This document shows positions 54,401 through 63,800 of a DNA stretch of 64,000 nucleotides, in pieces. Position 1 is the stretch's first letter. Each line of letters begins with the position of its first letter. The notes under the pieces were generated by a model that was given only the letters and a program-made list of their open reading frames with translations, made no database searches and was not told the DNA's origin. Source of the stretch: Chrysogorgia sp. JL179-B06 (Eukaryota > Cnidaria > Anthozoa > Scleralcyonacea > Chrysogorgiidae); the NCBI GenBank assembly GCA_035772405.1, contig JAYKKM010000219.1:62001-126000 (forward strand), written 5' to 3'. The position numbers and the translations under genes were made by a program.

Positions 54401-55008
54401 ATAGCAGGAAAAATACAACGCGGTGTAAAATGAACTGGTATTTTGTAGATCTTGGACTTTATCCGCTTCCCAGCTCTAGTGCGACGGGTTTTAAGTATCA
54501 CTTGTTGTCTAAGAATTGTATAGACATCTCTTGGTAGAACGAATTTAAATCTTAGAGCAAACAGCTGTTGTCTTGAATAGCGTATTGTTCCGATGGTAAT
54601 TTTGGCGGAATAGTTAGAAGTAACAGGAGCTTCATTTGACCGGAAATCAGCTATATTTGCCATTAAACCAGGGCCTGGATTAGCCTTAATATCCATAGAG
54701 ATAGTCAGGTCCATAACAAACAGCCTTCCTGGGAGAGCGAGGATTGTATTTCCATGTTTCGAGGCCTTTAGAGTTGGATAATTAATGTTATGATGAGATG
54801 ACAACTTGACGAATACAAAGCTCACTCGCACGGGAACGTAAAACAGTCCAAAATCATCCAAGAAGATATCAGGATTCAACAAATAATATCCAGACTGCAG
54901 TAGAACACCTTTAGATTGTACTTTGAACACATTCCTAGTCAATAGGACTCCCCATAATAGATATATTTGAAAAAATAAACAGAGCATTCGGCGAAAGCAG
55001 GCAGCCAT
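51448..55008 (-). CDS. LINE polyprotein: 2A-like motif, AP endonuclease, reverse transcriptase
   Basis: A single 1,186-residue ORF with no internal stop. Residues 8-23 are hydrophobic and signal-like. DIKANPGP at 106-113 resembles the 2A ribosome-skipping motif (family pattern D-x-E-x-N-P-G-P), but has Lys for Glu. A basic stretch lies at 173-190. The endonuclease spans about 232-453: LNARSI (Asn237), LTETW (Glu264), YRPP (Arg342), GDFN (378-381), GNTLD (416-420) and a terminal CDH (444-446) where SDH is usual. The reverse transcriptase covers about 680-1000: FRPISNL (744-750), DLSAAFD (815-821), GVPQGSVLGP (872-881) and YADD (905-908). A CR1/L2-type C-terminal domain with LHWLPVKERI (1083-1092) follows. 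No PHD or CCHC zinc motif is visible. The Met at 55008 was chosen because it is the first in the frame and has G at -3 and +4. Known role of the family: nicks genomic DNA and copies its own RNA into the nick. Whether this copy is active is unknown. Confidence 0.95.
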   Translation of the reverse strand: MAACFRRMLCLFFQIYLLWGVLLTRNVFKVQSKGVLLQSGYYLLNPDIFLDDFGLFYVPVRVSFVFVKLSSHHNINYPTLKASKHGNTILALPGRLFVMDLTISMDIKANPGPGLMANIADFRSNEAPVTSNYSAKITIGTIRYSRQQLFALRFKFVLPRDVYTILRQQVILKTRRTRAGKRIKSKIYKIPVHFTPRCIFPAINYSSQRQSHLRQIQTISSTESIMSTKLLEFCLLNARSIRNKALYIKDYVVEHDLDMLALTETWLDPGEKDNYYAREICPTGYIFHHIPREDSNGGGVGFLIKRHLQVKRQSHIEFRSFEYLDLLVKYPRGCIRVVTIYRPPPSKENALKENDFLAEFSTLLEQLAVTSVKFLITGDFNFHINKPSETYAKKFLGMLKSFNLKQHVSGSTHKDGNTLDLLITRSEDDIVTGVNIINPVIGKCDHFAVHCQLKFIKPPFERKEIINRKLKQVDMDSLRTDLRKSNLIANNTDTDTDISSLIIDYEGTLSGLLDIHAPVKRRTIILRPHAPWYNDSINDEKKKRRRLERRWRATRLSIDRELYVNQCAFVNQVISEAKSNYYSAIIAENKSNQRVLFNTVDRLLHRKTEKLYPTVTSKDQLVNNFAVFFSEKISKMRCALSVNSDLVVNPLPDVSCCQTEFSEFRCMNSDDVSKILVSASLKTCDLDPLPSTLMKGCLDILLPVVTRIVNMSLETATMPENFKEAMVRPNIKKDSLDHELYSHFRPISNLKLVSKVIEKAVACQLVNYLRSNGLEEPLQSAYKTFHSTETALVKVQNDILCAIDQQQSVILLLLDLSAAFDTVDHQILISRLRTRFGIKGNVLRWFESYLYDRKQFIQIDGIRSVSKDLQCGVPQGSVLGPILYLLYTAPLGDIIRSHGLSFHLYADDCQMYVSFKPTPEGTAAAISKIEACARDVDTWMLCNKLKLNRGKTELLVLSAQHRLRPHILDVTVADTIIFPSISARNIGVIFDQSMNLEQQVQNVCKTAFYHICNIAKIRNCLSQNDTETLVHAFISSKLDNCNSLLTGLPIYLIDKLQMVQNAAARLVTRTRKFDSITPILKQLHWLPVKERISYKILLLTFKALNGMAPRYISDLLDTYVPVRTLRSLNKNFLKVPRHRLKTYGSRAFKITAPILWNSLPVDIRQLASLSHFKTNVKTFLFKQAFI

Positions 55009-55031
55009 GACGGCGCTATAATGACGGCGCT
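55007..55031. repeat. 11-bp direct repeat at the LINE 5' junction
   Basis: ATGACGGCGCT occurs at 55007-55017 and 55021-55031, separated by ATA. The second copy runs into the satellite (its final GCT is the first part of GCTCGTCAAT). The first includes the complement of the ORF start codon. Confidence 0.9.
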
Positions 55032-55038
55032 CGTCAAT
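55029..55038 (-). repeat. Target-site duplication of the LINE, right copy
   Basis: GCTCGTCAAT follows the 5' end of the LINE directly and matches 51288-51297. From here the satellite continues in the phase in which it stopped at the left side. Confidence 0.65.
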
Positions 55039-57869
55039 GCCTTGTATTTGCTCGTCATTGCCTTGTATTTGGTCGTTGATGCCTTGTATTTGCTCGTCAA
55101 TGCCTTGTATTTGCTCGTCATTGCCTTGTATTTGGTCGTTGATGCCTTGTATTTCCTCGTTGATGCCTTGTATTTGCTCGTCAATGCCTTGTATTTGCTC
55201 GTCAATGCCTTGTATTTGCTCGTCAATGCCTTGTATTTGCTATTCAATGCCTTGTATTTGCTATTCAATGCCTTGTATTTGCTATTCAATGCCTTGTATT
55301 TGCCATCCAATGCCTAGTATTTGCTCGTCAATGCCTCGTATTTGCTCGTCGATGCCTTGTATTTGCTCGTCATTGCCTTGCATTTGGTCGTTGATGCCTT
55401 GTATTTGCTCGTCAATGCCTTGTATTTGCTCGTCATTGCCTTGTATTTGGTCGTTGATGCCTTGTATTTGGTCGTTGATGCCTTGTATTTGCTCGTCAAT
55501 TCCTTGTATTTGCTCGTCAATGCCTTGTATTTGCTTGTCGATGCCTTGTATTTGCTTGTCGATGCCTTGTATTTGCTCGTCGATGCCTTTTATTTGCTCG
55601 TCAATGCCTTGTATTTGCTCCTCAATGCCTTGTATTGCTCGTCAATGCCTTGTATTTGCTCGTCAATGCCTTGTATTTGCTCGTCAATGCCTTGTATTTG
55701 CTCGTCAATGCCTTGTATTTGCTCGTCGATGCCTTGTATTTGCTCGTCATTGCCTTGCATATGGTCGTTGAAGCCTTGTATTTGCTCGTCAATGCCTTGT
55801 ATTTGCTCGTCATTGCCTTGTATTTGGTCGTTGATGCCTTGTATTTGGTCGTTGATGCCTTGTATTTGCTCGTCAATTCCTTGTATTTGCTCGTCAATTC
55901 CTTGTATTTGCTCGTCAATGCCTTGTATTTGCTCGTCAATGCCTTGTATTTGCTCGTCGATGCCTTGTATTTGCTCGTCAATGCCTTGTATTTGCTATTC
56001 AATGCCTTGTATTTGCTATTCAATGCCTTGTATTTGCTCGTCAATGCCTTGTATTTGCTCGTCAATACCTTGTATTTGCTAGTCGATGCCTTGTATTTGC
56101 TCGTTGATGCCTTGTATTTGCTCGTCAGAGCAATGTATTTGCTCGTCAATGCTTTGTATTTGCTCGTCAATGCCTTGTATTTGCTTGTCGATGCCTTGTA
56201 TTTGCTCGTCGATGCCTTGTATTTGCTCGTCAATGCCTTGTATTTGCTCGTCAATGCCTTGTGTTTGCTCCTCAATGCCTTGTATTTGCTCGTCAATGCC
56301 TTGTATTTGCTCGTCAATGCCTTGTATTTGCTCGTCAATGCCTTGTATTTGCTCGTCAATGCCTTGTATTTGCTCGTCGATGCCTTGTATTTGCTCGTCA
56401 TTGCCTTGCATTTGGTCGTTGATGCCTTGTATCTGCTCGTCATTGCCTTGCATTTGGTCGTTGATGCCTTGTATTTGGTCGTTGATGCCTTGTATTTGGT
56501 CGTTGATGCCTTGTATTTGCTCGTCAATTCCTTGTATTTGCTCGTCAATTCCTTGTATTTGCTCGTCAATGCCTTGTATTTGCTCGTCAATGCCTTGTAT
56601 TTGCTCGTCGATGCCTTGTATTTGCTCGTCAATGCCTTGTGTTTGCTATTCAATGCCTTGTATTTGCTATTCAATGCCTTGTATTTGCTCGTCAATGCCT
56701 TGTATTTGCTCGTCATTGCCTTGTATTTGGTCGTTGATGCCTTGTATTTGCTCGTCAATGCCTTGTATTTGCTCGTCATTGCCTTGTATTTGGTCGTTGA
56801 TGCCTTGTATTTCCTCGTTGATGCCTTGTATTTGCTCGTCAATGCCTTGTATTTGCTCGTCAATGCCTTGTATTTGCTCGTCAATGCCTTGTATTTGCTA
56901 TTCAATGCCTTGTATTTGCTATTCAATGCCTTGTATTTGCTATTCAATGCCTTGTATTTGCCATCCAATGCCTAGTATTTGCTCGTCAATGCCTCGTATT
57001 TGCTCGTCGATGCCTTGTATTTGCTCGTCATTGCCTTGCATTTGGTCGTTGATGCCTTGTATTTGCTCGTCAATGCCTTGTATTTGCTCGTCATTGCCTT
57101 GTATTTGCTCGTCGATGCCTTGTATTTGCTCGTTGATGCCTTGTATTTGCTCGTCAAAGCATTGTATTTGCTCGTCAATGCCTTGTATTTGCTCGTCAAT
57201 GCCTTGTGTTTGCTCCTCAATGCCTTGTATTTGCTCGTCAATGCCTTGTATTTGCTCGTCAATGCCTTGTATTTGCTCGTCAATGCCTTGTATTTGCTCT
57301 TTGATGCCTTGTATTTGCTAGTCATGCCTTGTATTTGCTAGTCAATGCCTTGTATTTGCTAGTCAATGCCTTGTATTTGCTCGTCAGTGCCTTGTATTTG
57401 CTAGTCAATGCCTTGTATTTGCACTTCAATGCCTTGTATTTGCTCGTCAATGCCTTGTATTTGCTCGTTGATGCCTTGTATTTGCTAGTCAATGCCTTGT
57501 ATTTGCTAGTCAATGCCTTGTATTTGCTAGTCAATGCCATGTATTTGCTATTCAATGCCTTGTATTTGCTCGTCAATGCCTTGTATTTGCTCGTCAGTGC
57601 CTTGTATTTGCTCGTCAATGCCTTGTATTTGCTAGTCAATGCCTTGTATTTGCTCGTCAATGCCTTGTATTTGCTCGTCAATGCCTTGTATTTGCTCGTT
57701 GATACCTTGTATTTGCTAGTCAGTGCCTTGTATTTGCTAGTCAATGCATTGTATTTGCTCGCTGATGCCTTGTATTTGCTCGTCAATGCCTTGTATTTGC
57801 TCGTCAGTGCCTTGTATTTGCTCGTCAATGCCTTGCATTTTCTAGTCAATGCCTTGTATTTGCTAGTCA

Positions 57870-58517
57870 ATGCCTTGTATTTGCTCGCTGATGCCTTGTA
57901 TTTGCTCGTCAATGCTTTGTATTTGCTATTCAATGCCTTGTATTTGCTCGTCAATGCCTTGTATTTGCTCGTCAATGCCTTGTATTTGCTCGTCAATGCC
58001 TTGTATTTGCTCGTCGATGCCTTGTATTTGCTCGTTGATGCCTTGTATTTGCTCATCAGAGCAATGTATTTGCTCGTCAATGCTTTGTATTTGCTCGTCA
58101 ATGCCTTGTATTTGCTAGTTAATGCCTTGTATTTTCTATTCAATACCTTGTATTTGCTCGTCAATGCCTTGTATTTGCTCGTCAATGCCTTGTATTTGCT
58201 CGTTGATGCCTTGTATTTGCTAGTCAATGCCTTGCATTTGCTAGTCAATGCCTTGTATTTGCTAGTCAATGCCTTGTATTTGCTCGCTGATGCCTTGTAT
58301 TTGCTCGTCAATGCTTTGTATTTGCTATTCAATGCCTTGTATTTGCTCGTCAATGCCTTGTATTTGCTCGTCAATGCCTTGTATTTGCTCGTCAATGCCT
58401 TGTATTTGCTCGTCGATGCCTTGTATTTGCTCGTTGATGCCTTGTATTTGCTCATCAGTGCAATGTATTTGCTCGTCAATGCTTTGTATTTGCTCGTCAA
58501 TGCCTTGTATTTGCTAG
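57870..58517. repeat. 399-bp higher-order repeat
   Basis: Monomer series beginning CTCGCTGATGCC at about 57890 and 58289 are 399 bp apart (19 monomers) and share rare variants: CTCATCAGAGCAATG against CTCATCAGTGCAATG, a TTAATGCC monomer and TATTTTCTATTC. They differ by single substitutions. Confidence 0.8.
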
Positions 58518-60020
58518 TTAATGCCTTGTATTTTCTATTCAATACCTTGTATTTGCTCGTCAATGCCTTGTATTTGCTCGTCAATGCCTTGTATTTGCTC
58601 GTCAATGCCTTGTATTTGCTCGTCAATACCTTGTATTTGCTCGTCGATGCCTTGTATTTGCTCGTTGATGCCTTGTATTTGCTCGTCAAAGCATTGTATT
58701 TGCTCGTCAATGCCTTGTATTTGCTCGTCAATGCCTTGTGTTTGCTCCTCAATGCCTTGTATTTGCTCGTCAATGCCTTGTATTTGCTCGTCAATGCCTT
58801 GTATTTGCTCGTCAATGCCTTGTATTTGCTATGCAATGCCTTGTATTTGCTATTCAATGTCTTGTATTTGCTATTCAATGCCTTGTATTTGCTATTCAAT
58901 GCCTTGTATTTGCTCGTCAATACCTTGTATTTGCTCGTCATTGCCTTGTATTTGGCCGTTGATGCCTGTATTTGCTCGTCAATGCCTTGTATTTGCTCGT
59001 CATTGCCTTGTATTTGGTCGTTGATGCCTTGTATTTGCTCGCCAATGCCTTGTATTTGCTGGTCAATTCCTTGTATTTGCTCGTCAATGCCTTGTATTTG
59101 CTCGTCGATGCATTGTATTTGCTCGTCGATGCCTTGTATTTGCTCGTCAATGCCTTGTATTTGCTCGTCAATGCCTTGTATTTGCTATTCAATGCCTTGT
59201 ATATTTGCTATTCAATGCCTTGTATTTGCTCTTCGATGCCTTGTATTTGCTCGTCAATGCCTTGTATTTGCTCGTCGATGCCTTGTATTTGCTAGTCAAT
59301 CCCTTGTATTTGCTAGTCGATGCCTTGTATTTGCTCGTCAATGCCTTGTATTTGCTAGTCAATGCCTTGTATTTGCTCGTTGATGCCTTGTATTTGCTCG
59401 TCAATACCTTGTATTTGCTAGTCAATGCCTTGTATTTGCGCGTCAATGCCTTAAATTTGCTCGTCAATGCCTTGTATTTGCTCGTCAATGCCTTGTATTT
59501 GCTCGTCAATGCCTTGTATTTGCTATGCAATGCCTTGTATTTGCTATGCAATGCCTTGTATTTGCTATTCAATGCCTTGTATTTGCTTGTCGATGCCTTG
59601 TATTTGCTTGTCGATGCCTTGTATTTGCTCGTCGATGCCTTGTATTTGCTCGTCAATGCCTTGTATTTGCTCGTCAATGCCTTCTGTTTGCTCCTCAATA
59701 CCTTGTATTTGCTCGTCAATGCCTTGTATTTGCTCGTCAATGCCTTGTATTTGCTCGTCAATGCCTTGTATTTGCTCGTCAATGCCTCGTATTTGCTCGT
59801 CGATGCCTTGTATTTGCTCGTCATTGCCTTGCATTTGCTCATTGATGCCTTGTATTTGCTCGTCAATTCCTTGTATTTGCTCGTCATTGCCTTGTATTTG
59901 GTCGTTGATGCCTTGTATTTGGTCGTTGATGCCTTGTATTTGCACGTCGTTGCCTTGTATTTGCTCGTCAATGCCTTGTATTTGCTATGCAATGCCTTGT
60001 ATTTGCTATTCAATGCCTTG

Positions 60021-60022
60021 TA
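60021..60022. repeat. TA target-site duplication, left
   Basis: The satellite reads CCTTG-TA up to the element. The right copy of TA is at 60850-60851, followed by TTTGCTATTC. Removing the element and one TA restores a perfect 21-bp monomer. Confidence 0.9.
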
Positions 60023-60245
60023 CCGGGTGTCCCAAAAAAAAGTACTCCGGTTTGATTCATAAAAACTTCTAAACGAGTGAAGATATTAAACTGAAATAAC
60101 TTTCATTAGATAGAGGGAAGACTAACTTAGATTTTGAAATATGACAGTTGTATTTTACTTAAAAATTCACGGAGATATTAATGTTCAAAATCGGTAGCAT
60201 ATTTCTGGATGTGTCTAAAATATGCAAAAAACGCCGTATCAAATA
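60023..60245 (+). repeat. Left terminal inverted repeat of the mariner-like element
   Basis: These 223 bp match the reverse complement of 60627-60849 with scattered single-base differences, for example AGTACTCC against GGAATCC just inside the A-tract, and GACTAACTT against GACTAGCTT. Similarity stops just after CCGTATCAAATA. Confidence 0.9.
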
Positions 60246-60357
60246 TTAATCAAGCTTTGCTCAACTGAAACACGCACTATTAGCAGTAAATAAATGACAC
60301 TTGACAAATTGTTTATTATGAAACGAAGTATTATTATTTACAAAATACAAGCAAGAT

Positions 60358-60552
60358 TTATTCGTTCGGAATCGCGTGTCCTCTAGCACGAATGCACTGC
60401 CTAGCCCGTGACACCATTGCGTCGAAGGAGTCATGGATCATTCGTTGTTCTAGATTACGGCATGCTGTCACAATTGGGTTGTGAAGCTCTTCTAAATTCT
60501 GCGGTTGCTGATCATGTGGTACATTCCAAATTTGTTGATGTTCAGAATAAAC
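60358..60552 (-). pseudogene. C-terminal remnant of a Tc1/mariner-type transposase
   Basis: Read on the minus strand from 60552 to the TAA at 60358-60360, 64 codons stay open after an in-frame TGA (60553-60555). The fragment starts VYSEHQQIW, contains PQNLEELHNPIV and RNLEQRMIHDSFDAM, and ends RGHAIPNE. The order V-Y, P-Q-N-L-E-E-L, then an amphipathic C-terminus is typical of the end of mariner-family transposases, after the last catalytic acidic residue. All catalytic (DDE/D) residues, the DNA-binding domain and the start are missing, so it is a relic with no expected activity. Assignment rests on recognition of the motif plus the TA duplication and terminal repeats. Confidence 0.75.
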
Positions 60553-60626
60553 TCAGAATGAAACACAATCAAACCATAACTCCATAAGACATAACATGCA
60601 ACTCCCCAGAGACATCCAACATTAAG

Positions 60627-60849
60627 TATTTGATACGGCTTTTTTTGCATATTTTAGACACATCCAGAAATATGCTACCGATTTTGAACATTAATATCTC
60701 CGTGAATTGTTAAGTAAAATACAACTGTAATATATCAAAATCTAAGCTAGTCTTCCCTCTATCTAATGAAAGTTATTTCAGTTTAATAGCTTCACTCGTT
60801 TAGAAGTTATTATGAATCAAACCGGATTCCTTTTTTTTGGGACACCCGG
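60627..60849 (-). repeat. Right terminal inverted repeat of the mariner-like element
   Basis: Inverted copy of 60023-60245. It ends GGGACACCCGG directly before the right TA. Confidence 0.9.
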
Positions 60850-60851
60850 TA
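60850..60851. repeat. TA target-site duplication, right
   Basis: TA followed by TTTGCTATTC, the continuation of the satellite monomer cut at 60022. Confidence 0.9.
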
Positions 60852-63800
60852 TTTGCTATTCAATGCCTTGTATTTGCTATTCAATGCCTTGTATTTGCTC
60901 GTCAATACCTTGTATTTGCTCGTCATTGCCTTGTATTTGGTCGTTGATGCCTTGTATTTGCTCGTCAATGCCTTGTATTTGCTCGTCATTGCCTTGTATT
61001 TGGTCGTTGATGCCTTGGATTTGCTCGTCAATGCCTTTTATTTGCTCGTCAATTCCTTGTATTTGCTCGTCAATGCCTTGTATTTGCTCGTCAATTCCTT
61101 GTATTTGCTCGTCAATGCCTTGTATTTGCTCGTCAATGCCTTGTCTTTGCTCGTCAATGCCTTGTATTTGCTATGCAATGCCTTGTATTTGCTATTCAAT
61201 GCCTTGTATTTGCTATTCAGTGCCTTGTATTTGCTATTTAATGCCTTGTATTTGCGCGTAAATGCCTTAAATTTGCTCGTCAATGCCTTGTATTTGCTCG
61301 TCAATGCCTTGTATTTGCTCGCCAATGCCTTGTATTTGCTATGCAATGCCTTGTATTTGCTATTCAATGCCTTGTATTTGCTATTCAATGCCTTGTATTT
61401 GCTCGTCAATGCCTTGTATTTGCTCGTCATTGCCTTGTATTTGGTCGTTGATGCCTTGTATTTGCTCGTTGATGCCTTGTATATGCTCGTCGATGCCTTA
61501 TATTTGTTCGTCACTGCCTTGTATTTGCTCGTCAATGCCTTGTATTTGCTCGTCAATGCCTTGTATTTGCTCGTCAATGCCTTGTATTTGCTCGTCAATG
61601 CCTTGTATTTGCTCGTCAATACCTTGTATTTGCTCGTCGATGCCTTGTATTTGCTCGTTGATGCCTTGTATTTGCTCGTCAATGCCTTGTATTTGCTATT
61701 CAATGCCTTGTATTTGCTATTCAATGCCTTGTATTTGCTATTCAATGCCTTGTATTTGCTATTTAATGCCTTGTATTTGCTCGTTAATGCCTTGTATTTG
61801 GTCGTCATTGCCTTGTATTTGGTCGTCATTGCCTTGTATTTGCTCGTTGATGCCTTGTATTTGTTCGTCACCGCCTTGTATTTGCGCGTCAATGCCTTGT
61901 ATTTGCTCGTCAATGCCTTGTATTTGCTCGTCAATGCCTTGTATTTGCTCGTCAATGCCTTGTATTTACTCGTCAATGCCTTGTATTTGCTATTCAATGC
62001 CTTGTATTTGCTATTCAATGCCTTGTATTTGCTATTCAATGCCTTGTATTTGCTATTCAATGCCTTGTATTTGCTATCCAATGCCTTGTATTTGCTCGTC
62101 AATGCCTTGTATTTGCTCGTCAATGCCTTGTATTTGCTCGTCGATGCCTTGTATTTGCTCGTCAATGCCTTGTATTTGCTCGTCAATGCCTTGTATTTGC
62201 TATGCAATGCCTTGTATTTGCTATTCAATGCCTTGTATTTGCTATTCAATGCCTTGTATTTGCTATTCAATGCCTTGTATTTGCTCGTCAATACCTTGTA
62301 TTTGCTCGTCATTGCCTTGTATTTGGTCGTTGATGCCTTGTATTTGCTCGTCAATGCCTGGTATTTGCTGGTCGATGTCTTGTATTTGGTGGTTGATGCC
62401 TTGTATTTGCTCGTCAATGCCTTGTATTTGCTCGTCAATTCCTTGTATTTGCTCGTCAATGCCTTGTATTTTCTCCTCAATGCCTTGTATTTGCTCGTCA
62501 TTGCCTTGTATTTGCTCGTCGATGCCTTGTATTTGCTCGTCAATGCCTTGTATTTGCTATGCAATGCCTTGTATTTGCTATGCAATGCCTTGTATTTGCT
62601 ATTCAATGCCTTGTATTTGCTATTCAATGCCTTGTATTTGCTATTTAATGACTTGTATTTGCGCGTCAATGCCTTAAATTTGCTCGTCAATGCCTTGTAT
62701 TTGCTCGTCAATGCCTTGTATTTGCTCGTCAATGCCTTGTATTTGCTATGCAATACCTTGTATTTGCTATTCAATGACTTGTATTTGCTCGTCAATGCCT
62801 TGTATTTGCTCGTCATTGCCTTGTATTTGGTCGTTGATGCCTTGTATTTGCTCGTTGATGCCTTGTATATGCTCGTCGATGCCTTGTATTTGTTCGTCAC
62901 TGCCTTGTATTTGCTCGTCAATGCCTTGTATTTGCTCTTCAATGCCTTGTATTTGGTAGTGAATGCCTTGTATTTGCTCGTCAATGCCTTGTATTTGCTC
63001 GTCAATACCTTGTATTTGCTCGTCGATGCCTTGTATTTGCTCGTTGATGCCTTGTATTTGCTCGTCAGAGCAATGTATTTGCTCGTCACTGCCTTGTATT
63101 TGCTCGTCAATGCCTTGTATTTGCTCGTCAATGCCTTGTATTTGCTAGTCAATGCCTTGTATTTGCTCGTCAATGCCTTGTATTTGCTCGTCAATGCCTT
63201 GTATTTGCTCGCCAATGCCTTGTATTTGCTCGTCAATGCCTTGTATTTGCTCGTCAATGCCTTGTATTTGCTCGTCAATGCCGTATTTGCTATGCAATGC
63301 CTTGTATTTGCTATTCAATGCCTTGTATTTGCTATTCAATGCCTTGTATTTGCTATTCAATGCCTTGTATTTGCTCGTCAATGCCTTGTATTTGCTCGTC
63401 AATGCCTTGTATTTGCTCGTCAATGCCTTGTATTTGCTCGTCGATGCCTTGTATTTGCTCGTCAATGCCGTATTTGCTATGCAATGCCTTGTATTTGCTA
63501 TTCAATGCCTTGTATTTGCTATTCAATGCCTTGTATTTGGTATTCAATGCCTTGTATTTGCTCGTCAATGCCTTGTATTTGCTCGTCATTGCCTTGTATT
63601 TGGTCGTTGATGCCTTGTATTTGCTCGTCAATGCCTTGTATTTGCTAGTCAATGCCTTGTATTTGTTCGTCAATGCCTTGTATTTGCTCGTCAAATGCCT
63701 TGTATTTGCTCGTCGATGCCTTGTATTTGCTCGCCAATGCCTTGTATTTGCTATGCAATGCCTTGTATTTGCTATTCAATGCCTTGTATTTGCTATTCAA

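Larger units (their letters stand above)
51298..55028 (-). mobile_element. L2/CR1-type non-LTR retrotransposon (LINE), apparently with intact ORF
   Basis: A 3,731-bp insertion in the 21-bp satellite, transcribed leftward. From its 5' end it has about 20 bp of leader, one ORF of 1,186 codons (51448-55008), about 150 bp of 3' UTR with a GCGCT...AGCGC hairpin and a short ATT-repeat tail. The ORF order (apurinic-type endonuclease, then reverse transcriptase), the RT motifs and the tail place it in the CR1/L2 group. Element plus one duplication copy is 3,741 bp; subtracting that from the 5,904-bp distance between matching HOR landmarks at 49406 and 55310 leaves 2,163 bp, exactly 103 monomers, which supports the boundaries. 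A 20-bp leader is short for a full-length element, so slight 5' truncation is likely. Confidence 0.95.
60023..60849 (-). mobile_element. Mariner/Tc1-like DNA transposon, internally deleted (827 bp)
   Basis: The element starts CCGGGTGTCCCAAAAAAAA and ends with its reverse complement, has terminal inverted repeats of about 223 bp and is flanked by a duplicated TA, the hallmark target of the Tc1/mariner superfamily. The roughly 380-bp centre retains only the last 64 codons of a transposase on the minus strand. It therefore cannot move on its own and would need a transposase from a complete relative. The two inverted repeats differ at about ten positions. Confidence 0.93.

Noticed and set aside
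51298..55028. An LTR retrotransposon or a retrovirus-like element
   Set aside because: No long terminal repeats, integrase, protease or gag; endonuclease before reverse transcriptase with an ATT tail is diagnostic of a LINE.
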